Part shown: positions 17,394 through 26,158 of the stretch, one piece after another | Position numbering within the stretch: position 1 is the stretch's first letter | Layout of the letters: each line of letters opens with the position of its first letter | NCBI RefSeq assembly: GCF_013520865.1 | Contig: NZ_JACDXJ010000002.1 | Span: forward strand, 1-64,000 | Direction: 5' to 3' | DNA length: 64,000 nucleotides | Source: Microvirga mediterraneensis | GTDB lineage: Bacteria > Pseudomonadota > Alphaproteobacteria > Rhizobiales > Beijerinckiaceae | Position numbers and translations under genes: made by a program | Notes under the pieces: generated by a model | Database searches by the model: none | Told to the model about the DNA's origin: nothing | The model's input: the letters and a program-made list of their open reading frames with translations, nothing else

Positions 17394-17909
17394 ATGCGGT
17401 CAGCCTTTGCCTTTTTCATCTCCACGGTCGCCCTTGCCTCCCAGGCAACAGCCGAACCGTTCGATACCTTGCCGCTGAAGTACGCGGAATCGGTCAACGC
17501 AGCACTGCAACAGGTCGGCACGGACCTTCGCATCCGGCAGATCTCCTGTGTGGCGAGCACCCGCTGCCGCTTCGCCGCGCGTCGGGTCGAAGTCGAGGTC
17601 AAAGGTCAGGCGGATCGTCCCGGCACCGAGCGGATCTTGATCGCGGTCACCTTTCGCCAGAGCGACGATGCGGCGGCGGTTGAACTCATGGAGGATACCC
17701 TGACCGTGCTCGGGGCGACTATGGTGGCCTATGACCCAAAGATGGCAGCGGACAGCCGAAGCAATCTGCTCCTCGAACTGGGGGACGCGGCGCTCACCAT
17801 CGGCGAGGCGCATCGGGACAGCGCGGAGGTGCACTACGCCCTCTCCTTCGATGATGTCAGCGGCCGACTGGAGATCATCGCTGCGACATTGCGCGCAGGC
17901 CATGGTTGA
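17394..17909 (+). CDS. Hypothetical secreted protein
   Basis: 171 aa. N-terminal signal peptide (FAFFISTVALASQATA). The rest is a soluble alpha/beta domain with two Cys near residues 51-57 (ISCVASTRCRF) that could form a disulfide. I do not recognise a family. It stands alone between divergent and convergent metal genes, 120 bp before a BTLCP protease gene in the same orientation. Confidence 0.65.
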   Translation: MRSAFAFFISTVALASQATAEPFDTLPLKYAESVNAALQQVGTDLRIRQISCVASTRCRFAARRVEVEVKGQADRPGTERILIAVTFRQSDDAAAVELMEDTLTVLGATMVAYDPKMAADSRSNLLLELGDAALTIGEAHRDSAEVHYALSFDDVSGRLEIIAATLRAGHG

Positions 17910-18030
17910 CGAACCCTCGGAACGAACCCGGGTGCGACTTGTTAACCCTTGTTTAACTTTCGCCTTGAGATCGCCCAATCCGCTGTGTCAGGTTTGATGA
18001 ACAAAACCTTAACAGCACAGCGGTGGGGCA

Positions 18031-18699
18031 ATGCGGGAACCTCTCTTCGGGCATCTGAACACTCGGCCTTTTCTCCGGAATACGCTTCGTCTCGCAGCCC
18101 TCGCGATAGCGCTCGCCGTAAGCGGTACCGGTTTGCAGGCGCAGACGCAGACCGGAAGCATCCTGCCAGGCGCTACCCAGCCCGTGGTGCCGGTTGGTGT
18201 TGCCAAGCCGATCATGGGCTGGGTTCGCTTCTGTGAGCAGAACCCAGCGGAGTGCGCGGTCGACCCTTCCGAACCGGCTAAGATGAACCTGTCGGCGAAG
18301 GATTGGCAGACGCTCAATCGGATCAACCAGCAGGTGAACGCCGACATCAAGGCCAAGACCGACAAGGACCACTGGGGCATTGACGATGTCTGGGACTTCG
18401 CGGAGGACGGCTATGGCGACTGCGAGGACTACCAACTTGTCAAGCGCAAGCGCCTCGTCGAGGCGGGCTTCTCGCGCCGGGCGCTACGCATGACCGTTGT
18501 GATCGACGAGGAAGGCGCCGGTCACGCTGTGATGATGGTGCGCACCACCCGCGGAGACTTCATCCTCGACAACAAGTGCAACGCCATCCTGCCCTGGCAC
18601 AAGACGGGCTACACCTACATCAAGCGCGAAGGCGACGAGGGTTCGACCTGGGCCTCGCTCGGCGGACGCACCTCGCCGACCATGACCGCGAACCAGTAA
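18031..18699 (+). CDS. Transglutaminase-like cysteine peptidase (BTLCP)
   Basis: 222 aa with an N-terminal signal/anchor. BTLCP (DUF920) core: HWGIDDVWDFAEDGYGDCEDYQLVKR carries the catalytic Cys (GDCEDY), VIDEEGAGHAVMMVRT the His and DFILDNKCNAI the Asp. This family includes LapG-like periplasmic proteases that cleave surface proteins, though many plain BTLCP members have unknown targets. A paralogue is at 27179-27838. No LapD-like partner is seen; the GGDEF gene at 9.6 kb is truncated. Confidence 0.9.
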   Translation: MREPLFGHLNTRPFLRNTLRLAALAIALAVSGTGLQAQTQTGSILPGATQPVVPVGVAKPIMGWVRFCEQNPAECAVDPSEPAKMNLSAKDWQTLNRINQQVNADIKAKTDKDHWGIDDVWDFAEDGYGDCEDYQLVKRKRLVEAGFSRRALRMTVVIDEEGAGHAVMMVRTTRGDFILDNKCNAILPWHKTGYTYIKREGDEGSTWASLGGRTSPTMTANQ

Positions 18700-18721
18700 G
18701 CTGGAGCCGCCGCGGACCGGG

Positions 18722-18741
18722 AGCAGGCCTCTTGGCCTGCT
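18722..18741. terminator. Bidirectional hairpin between convergent genes
   Basis: AGCAGGCC-tctt-GGCCTGCT, a perfect 8-bp stem, lies between the ends of the BTLCP gene (plus) and the ZIP gene (minus), followed on the plus strand by TCAGATCTT. Its position supports a shared terminator. Confidence 0.7.
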
Positions 18742-18748
18742 TCAGATC

Positions 18749-19471
18749 TTACGCTTCGAAATAGGATGCCACGAGCGTGAACAGGGCGAAGCCGCCCACG
18801 AAGAACGCTGCCGTGATCCGGCAATCCTCTGTCGCCTCGTGTGCCTCGCCCAACATCTCCTCGACAGCGGCCAGGATCAGAAGGCCGGCGGTGAACGCGA
18901 GAGCCGTAACTTGGGTCGCCTGGCTCTGATCCCGCAGCAGCCAGTAGCCGACGCTTGCCCCCAGGAGCGTGGCGGCAACGAAGGAAGCCGAGAGCACCAG
19001 GCGCTCGGAGCGTGCCACACCCTTGTCCCGGAAGTTGGCAATGGCGGCGAAGCCCTCGGGGACGTCGGCGGTCACTTGGCCGACGGCGAGCACGAGGGCG
19101 AGGCTGAAGGACACCACCGAGCCGACCCCGATCATCAGACCATCGCTGAACAGGTCTATGAATACCGCAGCATAGACTAGCCACGGGCCAGTAGCCTTCC
19201 CCCCGCCCCTGAACCGTTCCATCGCCGCATCGAGAAGAATGAACGCGGTTCCGCCCAGGCAGAAGCCGAGAACCATCAGCCAGGGCGCGGCCCCCTCCAG
19301 GGCCTCCGGCATCAGTTCGACGCCAACAACGGCAACGATGATCCCTGCCGCCACGTGCAGCGCCCGGCTCAGGGTTCGCCGTGAGGTGGGGATGAGTTCG
19401 GCCAGAACACCGCCCGCGAAGTTGCCGGCGGCCGGCAGGAGGGCCAGAGCGAGGACCCGGAGGACATCCAA
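18749..19471 (-). CDS. ZIP-family metal permease, atypical
   Basis: 240 aa, about 8 membrane helices. TM4-like FIDLFSDGLMIGVG and TM5-like GQVTADVPEGFAAIA fit the ZIP pattern (HNxxDG and HExPEG), but both metal-site His residues are replaced (DLFSDG and ADVPEG). It may carry another divalent metal or work differently. It ends 7 bp from the CDF exporter gene, so the two are one transcript. Assignment as ZIP is good; substrate unknown. Confidence 0.75.
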   Translation of the reverse strand: MDVLRVLALALLPAAGNFAGGVLAELIPTSRRTLSRALHVAAGIIVAVVGVELMPEALEGAAPWLMVLGFCLGGTAFILLDAAMERFRGGGKATGPWLVYAAVFIDLFSDGLMIGVGSVVSFSLALVLAVGQVTADVPEGFAAIANFRDKGVARSERLVLSASFVAATLLGASVGYWLLRDQSQATQVTALAFTAGLLILAAVEEMLGEAHEATEDCRITAAFFVGGFALFTLVASYFEA

Positions 19472-19477
19472 CGGGCC

Positions 19478-20413
19478 TCACCTGTCCTGAAGGAGGTCGC
19501 GGCTGTGATGGACGTGCGATGCCAGCTCAAACTCCAGCGTGGCGTGGTCGATGCCGAACCGCTCCTTGAGGCGCGCCTTGATCCGCTCCTTAAGGTCCGT
19601 TACGGCGGCAAGATCTTGCTCCGACACAGAGATATGTGCCTCCAGCGCTGTCCTGTTCTCATCCGGCTGCCACACATGCAGGTGGTGGACGTCCTCAACC
19701 GATGGCCTTGCCTTGAGATCGGCCACGAGCCCGTCGTAATCGAAGTCCCTCGGGGCGCTGTCCATCAGGACCGCAATGGCTTCCTTGATCTCCTTGTACG
19801 CGTGCCAGAAGATGTAGACCGCGATCAGAGCTGTGATCACCGGGTCGATCCAGGTGATGCCCCAGGTCATGATTGCGATGGCTCCCACGATGACGCCAAC
19901 CGTCGCCAATGCGTCTGCGATCATGTGCAGGTAGGTGCTCTTGACATTGAGGCTGCCGAGCTCCTTGCGCAGCACCCATGCCGCCGCGATGTCCTCGACG
20001 AGTGCGATGATGCCGACAACCAGCATCGTGGTGCCGGCGACCTCCACGGGATTGAGGAGGCGGTTCGCAGCCTCATAGACGAGATAGAGCCCGATCACGA
20101 ACAGCGTCGTGAGATTGATCAGGGCGCCCACCGTCTCGGCGCGGGCGTAGCCGAAGGTGCGGCGGCGGTCCGCCTCGCGTCGCGAGATTCGCCAAGCGAT
20201 GTACGACACCAGCACGGAGGCTGCATCGGAGAAGTTGTGCGCGGCATCGGCCAGGAGAGCGAGCGAACCGGAGATCATGCCGCCCGCGACCTCGGCAACC
20301 GTGATGCCCAGGTTGAGGGCCAATGCAATCAGCAGGCGGCGCCCGCGCCGGGGAGATCGATCCTCGGCGCCGTCGCTGCCGTGAGAATGGGCGTGCCCGT
20401 GTGCGTGTCCCAT
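19478..20413 (-). CDS. CDF-family zinc/cadmium exporter (CzcD/ZitB-like)
   Basis: 311 aa. His-rich start (MGHAHGHAHSHGSD), six membrane helices with LLADAAHNFSDAASVLVSYIAW (TM2 HNxxD) and HMIADALATVGVIVGAIAI (TM5 HxxxD), then the cytoplasmic ferredoxin-like domain (VEDVHHLHVWQ). It exchanges Zn(II) for protons. Start 20413 with GAAGGA upstream; the further frame to 20566 is unlikely. Upstream, at 20475-20494, CCTCT-N10-AGAGG is a weak dyad of uncertain meaning. Confidence 0.9.
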   Translation of the reverse strand: MGHAHGHAHSHGSDGAEDRSPRRGRRLLIALALNLGITVAEVAGGMISGSLALLADAAHNFSDAASVLVSYIAWRISRREADRRRTFGYARAETVGALINLTTLFVIGLYLVYEAANRLLNPVEVAGTTMLVVGIIALVEDIAAAWVLRKELGSLNVKSTYLHMIADALATVGVIVGAIAIMTWGITWIDPVITALIAVYIFWHAYKEIKEAIAVLMDSAPRDFDYDGLVADLKARPSVEDVHHLHVWQPDENRTALEAHISVSEQDLAAVTDLKERIKARLKERFGIDHATLEFELASHVHHSRDLLQDR

Positions 20414-20614
20414 GGCGTCCTTCCCCTGCCGGCCGGTTCGCGGGCTCCGGAAATGTTGGCTGCACTGACTGAATTCCTCTGATCGAAACGAGAGGGTCGA
20501 GAGACTGTTCCGGCACGGTCTTGTTCCTGGTCGTTCGTGGTACGGTGGCGAACCACCCGCGAACAAAGCGGCTCACCGGATGTTGTCACTGCGGAGCTTG
20601 TTCGGGAGGGTCTC

Positions 20615-21586
20615 ATGTCGGGAGTTCTGGTTGCGGCACCGATGCGCTCCCGCGCTTGGTATGCTTGTGCCCTGCTGCTCCTTTCAGCGGGTTCTGCGGT
20701 CGCTGCGGAACCGGACGTGCCGATGGGGCTGCTGACTCTGTGCCTAGCGACCCTGCCGGAGACCACGCCCGAGCGGCTATGGACGTCCTGGAGCCTCTCG
20801 CCCGTGGTTGTCCTGCCACTGCTCCTCGTCGGCTTCGTCTACGTTCGAGGGCTGCGGACCTTGGACGGGGATCCGCAGCCGACCCTGGCCCAAAGATGCT
20901 TCTTTGCGGCCGGCGTCGCATGCTTGTTCGTGGCGTTGGTGTCGCCGCTGTGCCGGATGGCGTCGACGCTTGCCTGGGCGCACATGGTCCAGCACGTCCT
21001 TCTCGTCGCCGGGGCCCCGTTGTTCCTCGCCCTGAGCCGATCGGGCAACGTCCTTCTGGCGGGTCTGCCGACCAATCTCCGCGTGATGGCCGGGGCGGGG
21101 AGGCGGGCAGCCGCGGCGGCGTCGCAGCCATATGCCTATCTGCTCGTCAGCTTCGTGCTCTACGGCCTGAACATCTGGTTCTGGCATATCCCCGCACTCT
21201 ACCAAGGGGCGCTCCTCAACATCAGCCTGCACCTCGTTATGTACGCGATGCTCCTGCTCGTCAGCCTGCTGTTCTGGCACTCGATGCTTGAGACGTATCG
21301 GGTCCCGGGAGGAGCCAGCGGACTAGCCGCGATGCTACTCTTCTTTACCTTCCTGCACACAGCGGTCCTCGGTCTTCTGCTCGCCCTGTCGCCCAAGGTC
21401 TGGTACCCGCTGATGGCCCTTCGTGGCGCCACCTGGGGCCTGCTGCCTCTCGACGACCAGAGGCTCGCCGGGTTGATCATGTGGATTCCCATGGGCGGCG
21501 TTTACTTCGTCGCGGCCCTTGCGATCGTGGCCCGGCTCATCACTGGGGCCAGCCGGTCATCTGGCGAGGGAACAGCCCGAACCTGA
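20615..21586 (+). CDS. ctaG: Cytochrome c oxidase assembly factor, caa3 CtaG type
   Basis: 323 aa with a signal/anchor and about 7 membrane helices (WTSWSLSPVVVLPLLLVGFVY near the start, LAWAHMVQHVLLV, YGLNIWFWHIPALYQGAL, HLVMYAMLLLVSLLFWHSM). These are the hallmarks of the Bacillus-type CtaG membrane protein needed for copper insertion into oxidases. RBS GGGAGGG before ATG 20615. No oxidase subunit I or II genes are nearby; an isolated, broken subunit III gene lies at 40446. Confidence 0.85.
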   Translation: MSGVLVAAPMRSRAWYACALLLLSAGSAVAAEPDVPMGLLTLCLATLPETTPERLWTSWSLSPVVVLPLLLVGFVYVRGLRTLDGDPQPTLAQRCFFAAGVACLFVALVSPLCRMASTLAWAHMVQHVLLVAGAPLFLALSRSGNVLLAGLPTNLRVMAGAGRRAAAAASQPYAYLLVSFVLYGLNIWFWHIPALYQGALLNISLHLVMYAMLLLVSLLFWHSMLETYRVPGGASGLAAMLLFFTFLHTAVLGLLLALSPKVWYPLMALRGATWGLLPLDDQRLAGLIMWIPMGGVYFVAALAIVARLITGASRSSGEGTART

Positions 21587-21713
21587 CGATCCGTCCGGAA
21601 GCCCCCGCTGTACCGAACCTTTCGCCATCGACCCAACGGGACTGCGTCGGCGCATGTCGATGCGGCCAGCTGGCGGATATGGCGGGTCTAACCATCTCAC
21701 CCTGAAAAATGAC

Positions 21714-21744
21714 TTGAACCTCTAGCGGCTTGAGGTGCTAAGGC
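21714..21744 (+). promoter_or_regulatory. MerR-type operator/promoter, site 1
   Basis: -35 TTGAAC (21714-21719), exactly 19-bp spacer with dyad ACCTC-tagcggctt-GAGGT, -10 TAAGGC (21739-21744). The overlong spacer and central dyad are diagnostic of CadR/ZntR/MerR activation. It drives the small membrane protein gene at 21776. The core is identical to site 2 except for one base. Confidence 0.85.
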
Positions 21745-21775
21745 CCAGCGACATTGATCCGGCAAAGAGGCAGGA

Positions 21776-21952
21776 ATGGATAATTGGAAGAACCGGAGAA
21801 ACCGTCGAAACCTGGCATTAGCACTCGCACTCGTAGCGCTGGCCGCCATCTTCTATACGATCACGTTTGTGAAGACGCGCGAGCTTGAAGATCGTCGTCA
21901 TCAGGAGGACCCACAAGCCCATCCCGTCGGGCCCTCCAAGACAGTGCCCTAG
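21776..21952 (+). CDS. Tiny single-helix membrane protein under MerR-type control
   Basis: 58 aa: a basic N-terminus (MDNWKNRRNRRN), one membrane helix (LALALALVALAAIFYTITFV) and a charged tail KTRELEDRRHQEDPQAH. A paralogue at 27954-28163 keeps the same tail (KTRELEEQRHQKDPQAH). The helix with FYTITFVK recalls the small CoxF-like assembly proteins, but the charged tail is distinctive. RBS GGCAGGA before the ATG. It is directly downstream of MerR-type site 1, so metal-induced. Function unknown. Confidence 0.75.
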   Translation: MDNWKNRRNRRNLALALALVALAAIFYTITFVKTRELEDRRHQEDPQAHPVGPSKTVP

Positions 21953-21997
21953 GCCGATCAGGATAACCGCCCGTCAGAAGAGCAAAACCCACTCGTG

Positions 21998-22033
21998 CAG
22001 AGGCGGTCCACCGAACACGGTGGACCGCCTCTG
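21998..22033. terminator. Strong 15-bp stem-loop between convergent genes
   Basis: CAGAGGCGGTCCACC-gaacac-GGTGGACCGCCTCTG is a perfect inverted repeat. On the minus strand it is followed by GAGTGGGTTTTG. It lies between the small membrane protein gene (plus) and the YafK-like gene (minus), so it is most simply a bidirectional terminator. Confidence 0.8.
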
Positions 22034-22048
22034 GTGCGCACACAAAGT

Positions 22049-23170
22049 TCAGCCGCCGAACAGCCCGCGGACCCGCTGGAACACCGAGCGTCCATCATTT
22101 TCTGCCGTCTCAGACTGCCCGGTGGGCTCGGAGCGGCTGGGCCCCATCGGTTTCTGCGAGGCATAGGCGAGCGTCGATGACGTCTCCTGCTTTGGCTTGC
22201 CGTTCGCAGCGAGAACGATCTCCTGCGGCCCCGCAGCCAAAGCCTCAGGCCGACTGACATCGCCAAGACGGTTGCGGGCGCTGGCGCTAACCGCAAGCGA
22301 GCCACCCTCGCGGCCGGCTTCTCCGGATAGGGCCTGCCGGAAGGTCTGATGCTGCCCGCCATCGTCGTAGACCAGCCGGATCGGCTGCACGCCCTTGGCC
22401 ACCAGCTCGGCGATCGCCTGCTCGTCTCTTTGGCGTTTTTGCGCAACCGCCGCCAGGACGGACGCATCGCCACTGAACGCGTACTGCCGATTGGCCACGG
22501 ACACCTTCGGCTCCTCCCTCGCAACCTCGAAGTAGTCGGAGCCTTCCTTGAGGTTCTTCCAGAACGCGATGTTGGGATCGAGGCGGTGCTTGGCCAGGTT
22601 TTCGGCCGTCATGCGGGACGGATAGGACTGGAACTGGAAGCCGCGCTGGCCGCTGGCAAACGACTCCCGCGCCAGGGCGGAGACCTCCGAGATTGCCTCA
22701 TCGGTCATGGCAAAGCAGCCGCTCGACGAGCACGAGCCATGCACCATCAGGTGGGAGCCCGTGCGGCCGTGGGCACGGTCGTATTCGTTCGGATAGCCGA
22801 GGTTGAACGAGAGATACAGGCTGGAGTTCGGGTTCATCTGACCCGGCGTGACGGTGTAGAAGCCCTCCGGCGCCTGGCGGTCGCCTTCGCGGATCTTCGG
22901 CCCGAGTTGGCCCGACCAGCGGCACATCGGGTAGGTCTTGAGGAGCGCGTACTTGCCGTCACGGCCACGTTTCCAAACCTCGATCTCGGATTCCTTCTTG
23001 AAAGACCGCATGAGGATCGGATCGTTCTGCGACATCCCCTTGCTGGCCATCAGCGCCATGGTGGCCGATGGGATCGGCGCGAGGTGCTTCGTCGAACTCG
23101 TGGAGCCGTCGCCCTGGCAGGCGGCGAGCGCGAGCACGAGGCCCGCAACCATTGCGATACGCTTCATCAT
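22049..23170 (-). CDS. YafK-type L,D-transpeptidase family lipoprotein
   Basis: 373 aa. Lipobox LALAAC near residue 18, then a YkuD/YafK domain: GFYTVTPGQMNPNSSLYLSFNLGYPNEYD and LMVHGSCSSSGCFAM with catalytic His and Cys. YafK/DpaA-type enzymes can also cut the lipoprotein-peptidoglycan link. The C-terminal 130 residues are helical and low-complexity. Second L,D-transpeptidase-type protein of the window. Confidence 0.88.
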   Translation of the reverse strand: MMKRIAMVAGLVLALAACQGDGSTSSTKHLAPIPSATMALMASKGMSQNDPILMRSFKKESEIEVWKRGRDGKYALLKTYPMCRWSGQLGPKIREGDRQAPEGFYTVTPGQMNPNSSLYLSFNLGYPNEYDRAHGRTGSHLMVHGSCSSSGCFAMTDEAISEVSALARESFASGQRGFQFQSYPSRMTAENLAKHRLDPNIAFWKNLKEGSDYFEVAREEPKVSVANRQYAFSGDASVLAAVAQKRQRDEQAIAELVAKGVQPIRLVYDDGGQHQTFRQALSGEAGREGGSLAVSASARNRLGDVSRPEALAAGPQEIVLAANGKPKQETSSTLAYASQKPMGPSRSEPTGQSETAENDGRSVFQRVRGLFGG

Positions 23171-23303
23171 GGGGGACCCCGCGTTTCTGATCTGGTTCGA
23201 CGATGTGCCGAACAGTTCCCCGATTTCTTTAATTCGATAGCTTTAACTCTGTCTTACCGCAAGAACCCCGGCTTGCCGCCGGCACGGCACATTGGAGGTA
23301 AAT

Positions 23304-23468
23304 GTGGCCCTAAGTCGCCACGAGGTGCTTCGACGGCACAAGTCTGATCTGCCCGATGCCGAACGAAAACGCGTGATTCCAAGGCATTTGATGGGGCAGA
23401 TCGACGATTGCCGTATCCTCGCAATAATGTCGGTAGCCTTGGCGAAGGGGCATCAAGAACGATTATGA
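23304..23468 (+). CDS. Possible small protein
   Basis: 54 codons from GTG 23304 with a good ribosome-binding site (GGAGGT at about 23294). The product (MALSRHEVLRRHKSDLPDAE at the start) is polar with no membrane helix or family I recognise. It sits in the 370-bp gap between the YafK-like gene and the DUF1223 gene. Called only for its RBS and open frame. Confidence 0.3.
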   Translation: MALSRHEVLRRHKSDLPDAERKRVIPRHLMGQIDDCRILAIMSVALAKGHQERL

Positions 23469-23542
23469 AAATGACCGGCTGCGAGCCTCGCGTCTAGGAT
23501 CGACTGGTCGAGCAAATGTGATTTCTCGAGGCAGCGGACGGT

Positions 23543-24292
23543 GTGCTGAGTAGAGGAATGAACCGTCGTTTGAAAACATGGGCCGGTGTCCTGTCACTGA
23601 TCGCCACTCTCTCGACGGGTCGGGCTGTCGCGACACCAGAGCCGCGCGCTGTCCTCGAGCTCTTCGTGAGCCAAGGGTGCTCCGCATGCCGCCCAGCAAA
23701 CCAACTGATGAGTGAATGGGTTCGGGACGAGAGCCTTATCGTGCTGAGTCTTCCCGTCACCTATTGGGATTATCTCGGATGGAAAGATACATTCGCGGAT
23801 CCAATCTTTACGGCACGACAGAAAGGGTATGCTGCCGCTCGAAGGGACCGCAAAGTCTATACACCCCAGATGGTGATCAACGGCGTCCAGTCTGGTATTG
23901 GTTCGGAACGCAAGGAAATCTTACGTTCACTTGATGAAGCGACCGCCATCCACGCCACGCTCCCTATTCCTATTCGTGTGGCAGAGGAGAATGGCCTGAT
24001 CATCATCGATGTCGCATCGGGTTTCGGGGAGGCTGGCGTGTGGTTGTTGCCTGTGCGCAGACGCAGCCAGGTGGCAATTCAACGCGGTGAGAACGCCGGG
24101 TACACGGAAGCTTATACGAACATTGCGCGCGGCTTGTATTTTCTCGGTTCCTGGTCTGGCCAACCCGCCCGTTTTCAGGTGCCGCTCGAAGCCGTTCAGA
24201 CGCAAGATGCCGACTCCTATGTTGTCTTGCTTCAAAAGGAAGACGGGAGGCCACGACACATCCTCGGTGCAGCCAAAGGACCCGACCGATAG
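23543..24292 (+). CDS. DUF1223 secreted thioredoxin-like protein
   Basis: 249 aa. Signal peptide, then VLELFVSQGCSACRPANQLMSEW with a CSAC motif near residues 46-49, LSLPVTYWDYLGWKDTFADP and RKVYTPQMVINGV, all DUF1223 hallmarks. A periplasmic thiol-disulfide role is likely, though the family is poorly characterised. The start is either GTG 23543 or ATG 23558. Lies with the other redox genes but under its own promoter. Confidence 0.85.
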   Translation: MLSRGMNRRLKTWAGVLSLIATLSTGRAVATPEPRAVLELFVSQGCSACRPANQLMSEWVRDESLIVLSLPVTYWDYLGWKDTFADPIFTARQKGYAAARRDRKVYTPQMVINGVQSGIGSERKEILRSLDEATAIHATLPIPIRVAEENGLIIIDVASGFGEAGVWLLPVRRRSQVAIQRGENAGYTEAYTNIARGLYFLGSWSGQPARFQVPLEAVQTQDADSYVVLLQKEDGRPRHILGAAKGPDR

Positions 24293-24442
24293 CGGACAGA
24301 CAGGCGACGAGCGATCTGTTCTGCCAACCTCGCCTCATCGAACTGGCTGATCTAAGGGAAGACTAAGTCTGGATCATGCATTGGGCGCTCAGGTCTGCAG
24401 ATCAGCGGCCCGCGCTGACACAACAAGCCTCATTCCGCCTGA

Positions 24443-25129
24443 TCACGTTGGCGGCTTCGCATCTCTCCCTTGCTCGGCCACGAGCGGGTTCCTGTTCAGC
24501 ACAACAACAGGTGTTCCCACCGGAACACGATTGAACAGATCGATGATATCTTGATTGAACAGACGGATACATCCGCTGGAAACCGCCTGTCCGATCGACC
24601 ACGGCTCGGTCGTTCCATGAAGCCGGTACAGCGTGTCCTTACCGTCTTCATAGAGGTAAAGCGCTCGGGCCCCGAGGGGATTTTGCAGCCCCCCTGGCAT
24701 TCCTCCCGCCCAACGGGCATTCCGCTCCGGCTCCCGGCGGATCATATCTGGGGTGGGTGTCCAGCTTGGCCACGCGGCCTTCCGGCCGATTCTGGCTCGA
24801 CCGCTCCAAGCGAGTCCTTCCTTCCCAACACCGATGCCGTAACGGATCGCGCGTCCATTCTCTCTCACAAGATAGAGGTAGCGGCTTGACGTATCGACCA
24901 CGATTGTTCCCGGCTGCTCAGGGCCATTGTAGGCGACCTCGCGTCGAAGAAACCTCGGATCGACTTCCGAAATATCTGTTGCAGGAAGCGGGAACCGCTC
25001 GTCAGGTCGCGGTCCATACATCTTTATGTATTCGGCGTCAGGAAGCGGGCGTGTAGGTTGCACAGATGTTTGCTCGACGGAAACACAGCCAGCCAGCGAA
25101 ATGGAAAAGACAAGAATCGTAGGGCGCAT
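24443..25129 (-). CDS. L,D-transpeptidase (YkuD) lipoprotein
   Basis: 228 aa. Lipobox SLAGC at about residue 14, then YkuD: TIVVDTSSRYLYLVRENGRAIRYGIGVGKEG, NPLGARALYLY, YRLHGTTEPWSIGQAVSSGCIRLFNQDIIDL (catalytic His and Cys). It forms 3-3 cross-links or attaches outer membrane proteins to peptidoglycan. Start at 25129 gives the lipoprotein signal; the frame to 25174 does not. Its closest relative in the window is at 39432. Confidence 0.9.
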   Translation of the reverse strand: MRPTILVFSISLAGCVSVEQTSVQPTRPLPDAEYIKMYGPRPDERFPLPATDISEVDPRFLRREVAYNGPEQPGTIVVDTSSRYLYLVRENGRAIRYGIGVGKEGLAWSGRARIGRKAAWPSWTPTPDMIRREPERNARWAGGMPGGLQNPLGARALYLYEDGKDTLYRLHGTTEPWSIGQAVSSGCIRLFNQDIIDLFNRVPVGTPVVVLNRNPLVAEQGRDAKPPT

Positions 25130-25465
25130 AATAAAGCGCTTCGCACAATCAAGCGCGGAACGGAGCACAGGCATCGGAAGACCTTGGTTCGCTTTGTTAA
25201 AGCTGAGCTATCGATTTATTCCTAACGCTCGATAAACAGCAAAGGTTCAGGGGCCGATATTGCGCCAGACCGCCTCGTGAGTTGGCAAGATGAAGCGTAC
25301 CTGGTTTTGGCACACGGAGCTCAACCTGCTTCAAAATGCAGAAGAAATGAGCGGCCTGCATGCACGGCAGCAGAGTCCGCAGGTAACAGACTTGTGATCA
25401 AAGAGCCCTTCCGGCGTGCCGTTGCCGAGAGCCGACGAACGCTCGACCTCGCCCCTGGTGCCATC

Positions 25466-25885
25466 TCAATGATGGTCATGGCTACAATGAGTGTGATCCG
25501 CCAAAACCTCGATGACCCTGCATTCACAGATCCGACCGTGCTGACATTCCTCGACCATTCGGGCGAGTTCGTGGCGCAGGGCGCCAAGCTGTGCCAACCG
25601 CCGATCAACTGCTTCCAAATTCCGGCGTGCGATCGAATCTGCCTCGTGACACGGCTGGTTTGGCCGAGCAGCCAAGTCGAGAAGTTCGCGGATATCCTCT
25701 ACGCCAAAGCCGAGTTCACGCGCATGACGGATGAAGTTGAGCCTTTTGACCTCATTCTCCGGGTATCGCCTTTGCTGCCCCTCCGTCCGCACAGGCTCTG
25801 GCAGTAGCCCGATCTGCTCGTAGTACCGGATGGTGGGCACCTTCACTTGAGTGCGCCGAGACAATTCACCGATCGTCAGATCCAT
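25466..25885 (-). CDS. MerR-family metal regulator, CadR/ZntR type
   Basis: 139 aa. N-terminal MerR helix-turn-helix (LTIGELSRRTQVKVPTIRYYEQIGLLP, RRYPENEVKRLNFIRHARELGF), dimer helix, and a metal-binding end: CHEADSI (Cys at about 79), CQHGRICECRVIEVL and a His/Cys tail ADHTHCSHDHH. Cys at about 79, the C-terminal CxxGxICxC loop and the His tail are features of Zn(II)/Cd(II)/Pb(II) sensors such as ZntR, CadR and PbrR. It is the only MerR protein in the window, so the best candidate for the six operators listed here. Confidence 0.9.
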   Translation of the reverse strand: MDLTIGELSRRTQVKVPTIRYYEQIGLLPEPVRTEGQQRRYPENEVKRLNFIRHARELGFGVEDIRELLDLAARPNQPCHEADSIARRNLEAVDRRLAQLGALRHELARMVEECQHGRICECRVIEVLADHTHCSHDHH

Positions 25886-25900
25886 CGAAACGCCTCTTGA

Positions 25901-25935
25901 ATCTTATAGCTCTTGCAGAGCTCTCACGGTCGCTA
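25901..25935 (-). promoter_or_regulatory. Candidate promoter and dyad of the MerR-type gene
   Basis: On the minus strand -10 TATAAGAT (25908-25901), just downstream of the perfect dyad AGCTCT-tgc-AGAGCT (25908-25922). No near-consensus -35 is seen; GACCGT lies 17 bp upstream. The dyad overlapping the promoter would allow self-regulation. Different from the other six sites. Confidence 0.4.
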
Positions 25936-26085
25936 GATAAAGCCACATCCCGACTTGTACAACTCACCAGGAGGGCCTGGATGAAGTGCCAGGTCAAGCT
26001 GGTCTTGAGGCGCAAGGCATGCTGTCGGCGCAGCCAACTGCGACAGCATGTCCAAAGATCTCGATCATCAAAGTGAGAATCGGGC

Positions 26086-26116
26086 TTGAACCTCTAGCAG
26101 CTTGAGGTGCTAAGGC
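26086..26116 (+). promoter_or_regulatory. MerR-type operator/promoter, site 2
   Basis: -35 TTGAAC (26086-26091), 19-bp spacer with dyad ACCTC-tagcagctt-GAGGT, -10 TAAGGC (26111-26116). Nearly identical to site 1. It reads toward 26159 and the TlpA-like gene at 26589, with the regulator gene just behind it in the opposite orientation. Confidence 0.85.
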
Positions 26117-26158
26117 GAAGGAGTGAGACAGAAGCTTACTGGTTGAACGAGCCGCGCC

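Noticed and set aside
19505..20482. 325-codon open frame opposite the CDF exporter gene
   Set aside because: Shadow frame; the minus strand encodes clear CDF motifs.
20475..20494. CCTCT-N10-AGAGG dyad between the CDF and CtaG genes as a MerR-type site
   Set aside because: Centre is 10 bp rather than 9, and there is no good -35/-10 pair at 19 bp.
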